16,247 nt of DNA from Sporomusaceae bacterium UBA1887 (GTDB taxonomy: Bacteria > Bacillota > Negativicutes > Sporomusales > DSM-15969): the NCBI GenBank assembly GCA_002337925.1, contig DDHB01000055.1:15916-32162 (forward strand), given 5' to 3'. Every line of letters begins with the position of its first letter. The stretch's first letter is position 1. Positions 6,487 to 13,727 of this stretch are shown here, piece by piece. Below the pieces are notes generated by a model. It had not been told where the DNA came from, did no database searches, and saw only the letters and a program-made list of their open reading frames with translations. A program made the position numbers and the translations under genes.

Positions 6487-6515
6487 ATTATACTGCTTAG
6501 CCTGATAATCGTCAA
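6487..6515 (-). promoter_or_regulatory. Sigma-A promoter of the racemase-GNAT operon
   Basis: On the minus strand, TTGACG (6510-6515), exactly 17 bases and a perfect TATAAT (6487-6492) give a near-consensus promoter. It begins about 20 bases beyond the upstream gene's stop. The predicted start near 6480 leaves a leader of about 95 bases. Confidence 0.75.
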
Positions 6516-6534
6516 AGCAACCTGCGATTGTGTC

Positions 6535-7059
6535 CTATCGCGTCGTAACAAAATGGCCGCCCCGTATTGCCCTTGCATCCGATACCGTAACAAATGCTTT
6601 TTCATCCCATTCGAATATCAGTCGCTCCAGCTTTTTCACGCGTCTCCGTTCGAGAACAACATTGAGTAAATGATAGCTGCCCTCTTTCCCCTGGCAAGAT
6701 ACAAGAGTGACACCGAAGCCTTGCTCACGAAGATATGCAGCAAAAGCCACCCCGTCCTGCTGTGTAATCACCCACATAATTAAAAAACCCATAGCAAGCT
6801 TTTCTTCCAGCCATACACCCACTATATTCCCTACTGAAAAACCTAACGCATAGAAAACAAGGCTAGTCCATTCTGTTAAGGTGTTAAATATATAACGTAA
6901 TGCAACAATATAGATTAGGATTTCTACAAAGCCTATCGCACCAGCAAACAGCTTTTGCCCGCGCATCAGCATGATTGTTCGAATGGTGGCAAGTGATACA
7001 TCCGCTACTCTTGCAAAAAAAATAATAATATATCCTGCAAACTCCACTCTTGCTATCAT
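6535..7059 (-). CDS. UPF0316 membrane protein (DUF5698 + DUF2179)
   Basis: About 174 residues, the usual length for UPF0316. The N-terminal half has three hydrophobic segments (roughly 6-26, 36-56 and 63-81), with the conserved polar ADVSLATIRTIMLMRG segment between the first and second, typical of DUF5698. The C-terminal part (about 100-170) is a soluble DUF2179 domain with V(A/T)..AYLREQGFGVT and LLNVVLERRRVKKLE..I, the domain also found in YitT-type proteins. The function is unknown; the protein should sit in the cytoplasmic membrane with the DUF2179 domain in the cytosol. The start is uncertain. The ATG at 7059 is preceded directly by AAGGAG with almost no spacing, while an upstream TTG at 7110 has no ribosome site and lies at the predicted transcription start. 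It has its own putative promoter at 7116-7144. Confidence 0.85.
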   Translation of the reverse strand: MIARVEFAGYIIIFFARVADVSLATIRTIMLMRGQKLFAGAIGFVEILIYIVALRYIFNTLTEWTSLVFYALGFSVGNIVGVWLEEKLAMGFLIMWVITQQDGVAFAAYLREQGFGVTLVSCQGKEGSYHLLNVVLERRRVKKLERLIFEWDEKAFVTVSDARAIRGGHFVTTR

Positions 7060-7115
7060 CTCCTTGCCGAAAAAAATTGAACCCGGCAAGCTTATAATTC
7101 CCCTGCACAAGACAT

Positions 7116-7144
7116 GGTATCCTTGCTTCTCACACAGTCGTCAA
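7116..7144 (-). promoter_or_regulatory. Possible promoter of the UPF0316 gene
   Basis: On the minus strand TTGACG (7139-7144) is followed after 17 bases by GATACC (7116-7121). The -35 is good and the -10 weak. Its position supports the downstream ATG at 7059 as the gene start. Confidence 0.35.
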
Positions 7145-7179
7145 ATAGACTCAAGTTCATTGCATTCTATCAAATCCGC

Positions 7180-7216
7180 AAAATTAAAACAGCTTAACTC
7201 CCAATGGAATTAAGCT
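7180..7216 (-). terminator. Intrinsic terminator of the radical SAM-DUF1904 operon
   Basis: Arms 7191-7201 and 7206-7216 form an 11-bp stem, with one G-U pair in the minus-strand RNA and a 4-base loop. GTTTTAATTTT follows on the minus strand. It lies 22 bases after the DUF1904 stop. Confidence 0.8.
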
Positions 7217-7238
7217 ATTTCGGTAGTACTAGGGGTTG

Positions 7239-7565
7239 TTAATAATGACATCCATTTTCGTAATACTTATTTTCATCTAATACAAGAAAAAATATTTCAA
7301 TCTCACTGTAACCGACATTACGAATATTCCGGTCAAGAATCGCCGCTGCCTGATCTTGCACCGCCTGGCCACGGTCAAACCAATTAACCTGGACAAAGAG
7401 CGTGCCTTTACTCACTTCACCCTCAGAAATACATATCGTTTGGAGAAGTTCAATCGTAAAATATTCTCTGGGGCAACCGATACATTCTGTCAACTCTGTT
7501 ACCAATTGCTTACTTATTGTCTTAACATCCTCTTGGGACATACCTCGAATGATGATTTGCGGCAT
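7239..7565 (-). CDS. DUF1904 family protein
   Basis: A 108-residue protein matching DUF1904 along its length. It starts MPQIIIRGMSQEDV, has IGCPREYFTIELLQ in the first half, VQVNWFDRGQAVQDQAAAIL in the middle (about 59-78), and ends with the family's YYENG pattern. The N-terminal Pro after Met and the two-strand, helix, two-strand pattern resemble 4-oxalocrotonate tautomerase-like folds, but no activity is established for the family as far as I know. The ATG at 7565 has GGGGAGG 9 bases upstream. It lies 17 bases after the radical SAM gene, so the two are probably co-transcribed, and a good terminator follows. The conserved WFDRGQ segment is the most likely functional surface. I infer no specific reaction. 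Confidence 0.88.
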   Translation of the reverse strand: MPQIIIRGMSQEDVKTISKQLVTELTECIGCPREYFTIELLQTICISEGEVSKGTLFVQVNWFDRGQAVQDQAAAILDRNIRNVGYSEIEIFFLVLDENKYYENGCHY

Positions 7566-7582
7566 TAATATTTTCCTCCCCG

Positions 7583-8455
7583 TTATAGTCCGCCATATTC
7601 AGGCGGACGGAATGAATCTTCCGGCATTGTTAAAAGTTTATGAATGGTATCAAGCATCGCCTGCTTATCGATAGGCAAACGCCCATTTACATAAGCGTAA
7701 TTCGATGCATGGTCGCTATACAAGAGGCTCGTTGCCTGCAAGTTCAAAATAAGCAGTTCCGTTTCCCGCAATGCTTCATACGGGCCAAGCAAGCCAAAAT
7801 TGCCTCTAGACCATTGGTCATACAGTATTGTCCCTTCCATTGGAATAAAAGTCCGCAGGCGAATAAACTCCGGATTAATTTCATTTAGTACCCGGGCACT
7901 GGCAAGTGCATGTTCCCTGCTGCGCTCTCTTCCGCCAATACCAATCATAATATATTCACTAAGTTCAATACCTGCTGCACGGACTTTCTTTCCGGCTGTT
8001 ATTACAGCTGCAGCATCAGCTCCTTTGACAATCCGGGTTAAGGTTATATCGTCGCCACTTTCAATACCGCAGTGTATTCTACTTAAGCCGGCTTTCTTCA
8101 AACGCTCAAATTCACCCTCACTTTTGAGGTTAATAAATTGAGTGGAGCCATATAACGTGATTCTCTTGTTAGCAGGAAACAACTGCTGGGTATAGCAAAA
8201 TATGTCCTCCAGCTGCTCTGTTCTCATAAGAATCGTATTGCCATCAGCAAAAAATACTGAATCTACGGTACTGCCATATTGAGCTTGAGCAAGTCTTAAA
8301 TCTGTTTTTATTTCTTCGACTGAACGTATGCGAAAAGCTTTATCTTTATACATGGCACAAAAAGTACACTTTTTGTGTGGACAACCAATAGTTGCCTGAA
8401 TGATCAGGCTGCTAGCCTCACTAGGCGGGCGATATACAACACCTTCGTAGCGCAA
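7583..8455 (-). CDS. Radical SAM protein (COG1032-like, without B12 domain)
   Basis: A 290-residue radical SAM enzyme. Near the N-terminus, the cluster motif CPHKKCTFC gives Cys25, Cys30 and Cys33 in a CX4CX2C arrangement, a known variant in this subgroup (TIGCPHKKCTFCAMYKDK). The partial TIM barrel follows: VDSVFFADGNTIL (about 64-76) carries the family's ADGN motif, then RITLYGSTQFIN, LSRIHCGIESGDD (the GIESG element, about 124-136) and IGIGGRERS. The C-terminus holds an RPPEYGGL tail. It should bind one 4Fe-4S cluster and S-adenosylmethionine in the cytosol; its substrate is unknown. The start is TTG at 8455, with GGGGAG 9 bases upstream and no better start. It is the first gene of a two-gene operon with DUF1904. 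Confidence 0.9.
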   Translation of the reverse strand: MRYEGVVYRPPSEASSLIIQATIGCPHKKCTFCAMYKDKAFRIRSVEEIKTDLRLAQAQYGSTVDSVFFADGNTILMRTEQLEDIFCYTQQLFPANKRITLYGSTQFINLKSEGEFERLKKAGLSRIHCGIESGDDITLTRIVKGADAAAVITAGKKVRAAGIELSEYIMIGIGGRERSREHALASARVLNEINPEFIRLRTFIPMEGTILYDQWSRGNFGLLGPYEALRETELLILNLQATSLLYSDHASNYAYVNGRLPIDKQAMLDTIHKLLTMPEDSFRPPEYGGL

Positions 8456-8570
8456 CTTGTATTTCTCCCCTTTCGTTCTTACATCTGCAGCTACTGTAAT
8501 TGTACGTTATTCCCGATTTTTTTTCCATGCAATGAATACTTTTTGAAGAATCAGATGGAAGCCTTTATAT

Positions 8571-8607
8571 AAAAAAGACTCATCAGTTGCTCGCGCACTG
8601 ATGAGTC
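8571..8607 (-). terminator. Intrinsic terminator of the 65-residue gene
   Basis: Arms GACTCATCAGT (8577-8587) and ACTGATGAGTC (8597-8607) are an 11-bp perfect stem. On the minus strand they are followed by TTTTTT. It lies 28 bases after the small gene's stop. Confidence 0.85.
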
Positions 8608-8634
8608 CGTATAAACATAGAGTAACATTTAAAA

Positions 8635-8832
8635 CTATCGTTCCCCTAGCTTAAGAAAGATATTAATATCTGCCCAATTAAATGCAACATAGCGAATGTC
8701 ATCACTGATGATGGAATGACGGGACATAATTAGTTTAGTAAGCTTCCCACAATTTAAACTATTAATCGCCAGGTCAATCATTTCTTCTCTTGGGCTTGCC
8801 TGTTTCTTATCAGCTCTTGTATGCTCCACCAT
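8635..8832 (-). CDS. Unrecognised 65-residue protein
   Basis: A small soluble protein, charged at the N-terminus (MVEHTRADKKQASPREEM), followed by a helix-like stretch and ending in NIFLKLGER. It has one Cys (28), no membrane segment and no domain I can name. It is probably real: the ATG at 8832 has AGGGG in AGGGGTGGATA just upstream, a strong terminator follows 28 bases after its stop, and it is the only sensible reading in this interval. It diverges from the LysR gene across a 130-base region with a 24-bp dyad and a pair of facing TATAAT boxes, so LysR may control it. Alternative readings such as a membrane or DNA-binding protein are not supported. The function is unknown. Confidence 0.6.
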   Translation of the reverse strand: MVEHTRADKKQASPREEMIDLAINSLNCGKLTKLIMSRHSIISDDIRYVAFNWADINIFLKLGER

Positions 8833-8888
8833 TATCCACCCCTTTAGTTAGGCTTTTTAGCTTCCAAAAACAATCGGTATGGTTATAG

Positions 8889-8905
8889 TATAATTCGATA
8901 TTATA
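8889..8905. promoter_or_regulatory. Facing TATAAT boxes between the divergent genes
   Basis: TATAAT on plus (8889-8894) and TATAAT on minus (8900-8905) form a small dyad. The minus-strand box could serve the 65-residue gene; its -35 region is weak and lies close to the 24-bp dyad at 8922-8945. Confidence 0.35.
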
Positions 8906-8921
8906 TTAATTAAAAATATCG

Positions 8922-8945
8922 ATAAACTATGTTAGAATAGTTTAT
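8922..8945. promoter_or_regulatory. 24-bp dyad, probable LysR autoregulatory site
   Basis: ATAAACTAT and ATAGTTTAT are perfect 9-bp arms around a 6-base centre. The centre and right arm hold an extended -10 (TGTTAGAAT, 8930-8938) for the LysR gene. A site here would let LysR act on its own promoter and, upstream, on the divergent gene, as is classic for LysR pairs. Confidence 0.55.
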
Positions 8946-8968
8946 AACTATCTATTGGAGGCATGACT

Positions 8969-9832
8969 ATGGAATTGCGACAACTGGAATACTTCCAAAT
9001 GGTTTGCCGGTGCAACAGCATTACCAAAGCCGCAGTTGAATTACATGTAGCGCAACCATCAATCACAATTGCAATAAAAAAACTGGAAGAAGAACTCGGC
9101 GTAACCTTGCTGGATAGAACGCAACGACAAATTACACTGACTACAGAAGGCCAGGTTTTTTTGCAGCGCATTAATGATATTTTAAGCCGTCTTCATGATG
9201 CAACGATAGAAATGAATGACTATCGAATATTACAAAAAGGTTCTATTAAAATCGGTGTACCTTCCACAATTGGCGCCTTTCCTTTCCCTACCCTTTTTGC
9301 GCGTTTTCAACAACTATATCCAAATTTCAAACTGACCGTAGTGGAGGCAGGCTCTTTAACCATCCCCCATTATTTAGAGCGGGGCGATATCGAACTAGGA
9401 ATCATGATTACTTCTCACACATCTAACTGTCTGGCAACTGCCAGCATCACAACCGGTCAAATTCTTGTCTGTCTTCCTCCCGGCCATCCTTTAAGCAAAC
9501 TCGATAAAATCCCCTTTACCGATCTGCGCAACGAACGCTTCGTACTACTAAAAGAAGACTCTTATAGCCGGCAGCTAATTTTAGCAGAGTGTCAAAAATA
9601 CCAGTTTAACCCTAATATTGTATTCAGCTCAAGTCAGATTGAAACTGTGCGCAGTCTTGTTGAACAAGGAGTGGGGATATCTTTTCTTGTCGATGAGGTT
9701 GCAAAAAAGCATGGCACCATTATTACCCGTCCTTTAGTCGAACCACTCATGTACCAGATAGCATTAGCCTGGAACAAAGAGCGTTACCTATCAAAAGCAA
9801 CTAAATTATTTATTGATTTTGTCAATACTTAA
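8969..9832 (+). CDS. LysR-family transcriptional regulator
   Basis: A 287-residue LysR regulator of usual length. The N-terminal winged helix is at residues 1-60: MELRQLEYFQMVCRCNSITKAA, VAQPSITIAIKKLEEELGVTLLDR and ITLTTEG, all standard family signatures. A linker helix is at about 60-88, then the two-lobed effector domain (about 90-287) starting GSIKIGVPSTIG, with GQILVCLPPGHPLS near the hinge and VEQGVGISFLV near the C-terminal lobe. The start chosen is the ATG at 8969, 7 bases after GGAGG. The ATG at 8963 is only one base from it. It diverges from the 65-residue gene and likely controls that gene or itself through the 8922-8945 dyad. The effector is unknown. The nearest downstream gene (DUF4127) has a separate promoter region. 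Confidence 0.92.
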   Translation: MELRQLEYFQMVCRCNSITKAAVELHVAQPSITIAIKKLEEELGVTLLDRTQRQITLTTEGQVFLQRINDILSRLHDATIEMNDYRILQKGSIKIGVPSTIGAFPFPTLFARFQQLYPNFKLTVVEAGSLTIPHYLERGDIELGIMITSHTSNCLATASITTGQILVCLPPGHPLSKLDKIPFTDLRNERFVLLKEDSYSRQLILAECQKYQFNPNIVFSSSQIETVRSLVEQGVGISFLVDEVAKKHGTIITRPLVEPLMYQIALAWNKERYLSKATKLFIDFVNT

Positions 9833-9983
9833 TTAAATGCCCGTTGCGCCAAGCAGCCACCCCATAGACAGTCAAGAAGCCACTATTACGAATGTATCTA
9901 AATAATTTACTTTTTGTTTGCACGCTATCGTTCGCGGTTTGTAACTATTATTCAATTTTATTAGGCCTAGTCTGACGATAGAA

Positions 9984-10042
9984 TGTCAAATAGTGACAGG
10001 ATTTTTCATTTACTATGTATAATAGATATTACGTAGTAGATA
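9984..10042 (+). promoter_or_regulatory. Promoter region of the DUF4127 gene, with dyads
   Basis: A perfect TATAAT (10018-10023) lies 40 bases before the ATG. GTGACA (9993-9998) is 19 bases upstream of it, a rather long spacer. TGTCA-5-TGACA (9984-9998) forms a dyad over this -35. A second imperfect dyad, TACTATGTA with TACGTAGTA, flanks the -10. The rest of the 230-base gap to the LysR gene (9833-9983) shows no gene or clear terminator. Confidence 0.4.
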
Positions 10043-10063
10043 AAATGTAGAAGGTGACGACTA

Positions 10064-11641
10064 ATGAAAAAGATGTTGCGGCATATACTTTTTTTATGCC
10101 TCTTTTTAGCAATGGCACTGCCAGTGTCCGCACAAACAATTTTATATGTTCCTGCAGATGATCGTCCAGTAAGTTTCCAATCAGCTGTCGACACAGTAGC
10201 TGCTGCCGGCTATACTGTCCTGGCCCCCCCTAGAGAATACTTAGCAGGTCGCAGCCGGGAAGGCGACCCCGAACGGTTATGGGAGTGGGTACTTACAAAT
10301 GCAGGACAGGCTGATGCTCTAGTCCTGTCAGCAGACTCCTTAATTTATGGCGGCTTAGTAGACTCCCGAGTCCATGAATTCAGCAGCGTTGTGCTCGAAT
10401 GGCGTTTAAAACGTTTCAAGCAGCTCAAAAAGCTTTGCCCACAAACTCCTTTATATACATTCAGCACAATTATGCGATCTCCTAAAGCGAGCGGCAGCCC
10501 CGTAGAGCCTGCTTATTACGGCAAATATGGCAGCACCATTTTTTTGGTTACATCTTTGCAAGATAAAGCAGAAACTTCAGGTTTAACAGATGACGAGCGC
10601 CGGCAACTGCAAGCAGCATCTGCCACCCTTCCTGCCGATATACTGGCAGACTGGATGAATAGAAGAGCTAAGAACTATCAAATCAATTCCCAATTAATCA
10701 ATCTCACACGAACAGGCGTTATTGACTATTTCATTGCCGGACGTGATGATACGGCAGTTTTCTCGCAGTCCCATAAAGAAGGACGTATGTTGAAACAACT
10801 AGCCAGCGATTTATCTGTACAAAGATTTGCTTCTTTTCCAGGTGCCGATCAGTTAGGCATGATATTGCTTGCCAGAGCCTATAATACGTTAAATAAAGCG
10901 ACCCCTATAATAACGCCGTATTACGCGCTTGGTGCCGCAGGCGCAACGATTCCCCGCTATGAGGATCAGCCTTTTAACCAAACGGTTGTTGAGCATATAA
11001 TTGCTGCCGGCGGTATCGTCGGAACTGCTGCTCAGCGTCCCGATTTATTGTTAGCGATAAATACTCCTCTTGCTGCCGTAACAGAAGAGGCTGAGCTGCT
11101 TGATAATATTCCGGCCATATTATCAAGTACCCGTCAATTTGTAGCCACGATAAGAAATAACATTTCTTCTTCCATACCCGTAGCCGTAGTTGATGTTGCT
11201 TTCGCCAACGGAGCCGATAACGCCCTGATGACTGAGCTAAACAATAACCGTTTGCTCACTCGGCTTAGCGCATATTCCGGCTGGAATACTGCCAGCAATA
11301 CCCTTGGCTATGCAATCGGCCAGGGTTTAATGGCAAAGACAACCAATGATACAGAACGTCTAAAGCTTTTAGCCGTCCGTTACCTTGATGACTGGGCCTA
11401 TCAGGCTAATGTCCGCAAGGAAATTTACCGGGAGCAGTCCGATTTGCGTGATGACAATGTGAGATATCTCGATCAGCCAAATACTGAGCTGGAGGCGTTA
11501 GTACAAAAAAAGCTGCGTAATTTTGCCTCAAAGCAACTCTGGCTGAAGCCCGACTCTATACAAGTTACCTTTCCCTGGAATCGTCTATTTGAAGTAGAGA
11601 TTATATTTTTACCGCCTGAGCCGGCTCATGGCAGTCATTAA
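10064..11641 (+). CDS. DUF4127 family exported protein
   Basis: A 525-residue protein with a clear signal peptide: MKKML start, a hydrophobic core at about 8-20, and a VSA-Q cleavage site near residue 23. The mature protein opens with TILYVPADDRPVSF, the DUF4127 signature, followed by ADALVLSADSLIYGGLVDSR (about 88-107), TIMRSPKASGS, YFIAGRDDTAVFSQSHKEGRML (about 225-246) and FPGADQLGMILLARAY (264-279). These conserved Asp, Arg and His residues look like an active site, but no reaction is known to me. The length is normal for the family. It acts outside the cytoplasmic membrane. The ATG at 10064 has AAGGTG upstream. It is monocistronic with a bidirectional terminator after it. DUF4127 proteins are frequent in Firmicutes; a role in envelope or polysaccharide metabolism is only a guess. 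Confidence 0.9.
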   Translation: MKKMLRHILFLCLFLAMALPVSAQTILYVPADDRPVSFQSAVDTVAAAGYTVLAPPREYLAGRSREGDPERLWEWVLTNAGQADALVLSADSLIYGGLVDSRVHEFSSVVLEWRLKRFKQLKKLCPQTPLYTFSTIMRSPKASGSPVEPAYYGKYGSTIFLVTSLQDKAETSGLTDDERRQLQAASATLPADILADWMNRRAKNYQINSQLINLTRTGVIDYFIAGRDDTAVFSQSHKEGRMLKQLASDLSVQRFASFPGADQLGMILLARAYNTLNKATPIITPYYALGAAGATIPRYEDQPFNQTVVEHIIAAGGIVGTAAQRPDLLLAINTPLAAVTEEAELLDNIPAILSSTRQFVATIRNNISSSIPVAVVDVAFANGADNALMTELNNNRLLTRLSAYSGWNTASNTLGYAIGQGLMAKTTNDTERLKLLAVRYLDDWAYQANVRKEIYREQSDLRDDNVRYLDQPNTELEALVQKKLRNFASKQLWLKPDSIQVTFPWNRLFEVEIIFLPPEPAHGSH

Positions 11642-11652
11642 TAAGATGAACA

Positions 11653-11692
11653 AAGACCGCTTTATTGGAGAGTCCTCCTTTAAAGCGGTCTT
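11653..11692. terminator. Bidirectional terminator between DUF4127 and histidine kinase genes
   Basis: Arms AAGACCGCTTTA (11653-11664) and TAAAGCGGTCTT (11681-11692) form a 12-bp perfect stem, with GGAG/CTCC pairing inside. It begins 11 bases after the DUF4127 stop and directly abuts the convergent kinase stop codon. Confidence 0.8.
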
Positions 11693-11693
11693 A

Positions 11694-13310
11694 TTAATCC
11701 AACATAGTTTCAAGCCAATTGTCAGTCTCAGTACTAATACTGACTTTGCCCGGTCGCTCTCCTTCAATACGAGGAAAGGATATGATAAAGGTAGTCCCAG
11801 CTCCCACTGTCGATTTCATGTCGATTTTTCCGCCATGCCGTTCGACTATGCTGTAACATACTGCCAATCCAAGACCGGTACCACAATCTTTCGTCGTAAA
11901 GAACGGATCAAAAATCTTACTCATGTACTCTTGATCAATTCCACAGCCATTGTCTATTGTTATTAATTCAACCTTATCAGGTCTTACCTTCGTTTTAATA
12001 TACAATTTCCCTTTGGCGGTCATTGCTTCTATTGCATTGCGGGAAAGGTTCAAAATCAATTGCTTCATTTCTTTTTCATTCAACAATAACATTGGCATTG
12101 CTTCTTCAAGGTTCAATACTACTTCGATATCATGCTTTGCTGCATCTGCCTGTAATAATGGCACAATACTGTTGATGATTGAATTAATATTTTGTTCTTC
12201 CTTCACTACCGCCTTATTCTTTGCAAGTGACAAGAAATCAGTAACAATCGTATTAATGCAGTTTAACTCTTCCATAATGATAGCATACTTTTCGCGCTGC
12301 TCATCTTCTGCTTTAGCAGCAAGCATCTGTATATATCCCATTACCACCGTCATTGGATTGCGAATCTCATGAGCTACGCCTGCAGCCATTTCGCCAATCA
12401 AATTCAGGCGATCCAGCCTAGCAAGCTCTTTACGTAGCTGCTCTAATTCGGTAATGTCCTGATAAAAAGCCACTGCCCCGATTATTTTACCGCTGGCCGG
12501 TTCGCGAGTAGGATGCACACTGGCTAAAAAACACTTTTCACCGCGCTGACATAACCGCGAGTTTATTTCCTCTCCCTGCAACGCCCGTGCAATTAACAGA
12601 TCATCAGCATAATCCTCCTGAATTGCCATAGACATCTGATGAACCTGCGACGATTTAAAGCGATTATATATTTGCGGCAAAAGCTGGATTGCCGTATTAT
12701 TAATTGCTGTTATAAAACCTTCGCTGTCAACAGTGAGAATTGCAAGCGGCGCCGTATCAATCAATTGCTGCAATCGCTGTGCTTCATTAATGTATTGCAG
12801 CGTCAACTGCTGCTGAATAGTCTCTGATTCCTTATTTTGCGTAACATCCCGTGCCACACAAAAAACAGCTGCTACAACATGATTTCTGCCAAATATAGGA
12901 TTTAAGAAATATTCCAGGTAACGAATCCCATGAGGAAATGCAACCTTAGCAACTTTTGACATAGAAGTCCCTAATAGAAACACTGTCTTTAAATGGGCTT
13001 CAAAGGGGATCATGATTTCCCTCGGCAGACCTAATTCCCGCCAATTTTTACCAATTACGTCTAATTGCTTCAAGCCAAACAGTTGTGCTCCTGATATACT
13101 GGCGTATGTAAATCGACTATGTCCATCCAGAATAAAGGCACAATCATGACTTAGTGAAATTATTTTTCCGAAAACCTCAGATTGATTTTTAATCGCAGTA
13201 GTTAGCGCAGATAATTCAGTCTCAATTATTTTACGATCAGTCATTAACTTTTCAAGTTGCTTGTCAACTTCTGTTAATTTCGATATATATTCCTGGATTA
13301 ATTGCAGCAT
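11694..13310 (-). CDS. Cytosolic PAS-PAS sensor histidine kinase
   Basis: About 538 residues with no membrane segment. The order is an N-terminal coiled coil (about 1-45), PAS1 (about 48-157, ending in VARDVTQ), PAS2 (about 180-288, ending in AFYQDITELE), and HisKA with GEMAAGVAHEIRNPM and phospho-acceptor His314. The ATPase domain has N box NLSRNAIEAM (421-430), G1 DNGCGID (453-459), F box FDPFFTTK and G2 GTGLGL (477-482), so all catalytic motifs are intact. The C-terminal 23 residues are a non-conserved acidic tail. The ATG at 13310 follows GGGGTGG by 7 bases; an upstream GTG at 13361 has no ribosome site and lies in a hairpin. It resembles Bacillus KinA/KinE-type and clostridial orphan kinases. 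No response regulator is adjacent, so feeding Spo0A is plausible but unproven. Confidence 0.93.
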   Translation of the reverse strand: MLQLIQEYISKLTEVDKQLEKLMTDRKIIETELSALTTAIKNQSEVFGKIISLSHDCAFILDGHSRFTYASISGAQLFGLKQLDVIGKNWRELGLPREIMIPFEAHLKTVFLLGTSMSKVAKVAFPHGIRYLEYFLNPIFGRNHVVAAVFCVARDVTQNKESETIQQQLTLQYINEAQRLQQLIDTAPLAILTVDSEGFITAINNTAIQLLPQIYNRFKSSQVHQMSMAIQEDYADDLLIARALQGEEINSRLCQRGEKCFLASVHPTREPASGKIIGAVAFYQDITELEQLRKELARLDRLNLIGEMAAGVAHEIRNPMTVVMGYIQMLAAKAEDEQREKYAIIMEELNCINTIVTDFLSLAKNKAVVKEEQNINSIINSIVPLLQADAAKHDIEVVLNLEEAMPMLLLNEKEMKQLILNLSRNAIEAMTAKGKLYIKTKVRPDKVELITIDNGCGIDQEYMSKIFDPFFTTKDCGTGLGLAVCYSIVERHGGKIDMKSTVGAGTTFIISFPRIEGERPGKVSISTETDNWLETMLD

Positions 13311-13356
13311 CAACTGGCCACCCCACGCTATCAATAGTTTCAAAGCCAACGAAAGA

Positions 13357-13381
13357 AACACGGTTACGAGCCTACCGTGTT
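13357..13381 (-). promoter_or_regulatory. Hairpin or operator in the kinase leader
   Basis: Perfect 8-bp arms AACACGGT and ACCGTGTT enclose a 9-base loop about 50 bases before the kinase start. There is only a weak T-rich tail (TCTTTCGTT on minus), so an operator or leader-RNA element is as likely as a terminator. Confidence 0.35.
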
Positions 13382-13628
13382 CTAAAATACGTTACTTTAT
13401 CAAGTTAAAAACGACGTATAATGAAATAGCTATTCCCTAATTTTATCTGAATTCCCTGCTAATTAAGCGCTATTTTTATCAATATTTACCTAATAATCCA
13501 GAAGAATCGACATAATCATTTATATTTTCCAGTTTTTTTACGGGCATTCCTTATTATACAAAATAAGTATTACCTCCTTTACCCGGTGACCTAGCAATAA
13601 TTTATTCAACTTTTCCACGAAATTAACG

Positions 13629-13657
13629 TTGACGTAATATCTAGATTATGATAAAAT
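13629..13657 (+). promoter_or_regulatory. Sigma-A promoter of the CarD-family gene
   Basis: TTGACG (13629-13634), 17 bases and TAAAAT (13652-13657) form a good promoter about 70 bases before the ATG. A second weaker set, TTGTTT-16-TATTAT, starts nearer the gene. Confidence 0.6.
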
Positions 13658-13727
13658 TTATCTTTTGTTTGCTATTAATTGCCTCTTATTATATACTAAG
13701 ATAAACGGCAGTTAATGGGGGTGACTC

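Larger units (their letters stand above)
13311..13727. other. 417-base divergent intergenic region, kinase to carD
   Basis: This AT-rich stretch holds the carD promoter (13629-13657) and a hairpin with arms AACACGGT (13357-13364) and ACCGTGTT (13374-13381) just upstream of the kinase start. It also holds an orphan minus-strand AAAGGAGG (13573-13580) with no good reading frame behind it, only a 7-codon TTG frame and a separate 22-codon ATG frame starting 23 bases later. I see no RNA gene or further coding region. A clear kinase promoter is not visible. Confidence 0.5.

Noticed and set aside
11628..11966. Plus-strand frame overlapping the 3' end of the histidine kinase
   Set aside because: It runs antisense to the conserved ATPase domain of the kinase and through the terminator, so it is a shadow frame.
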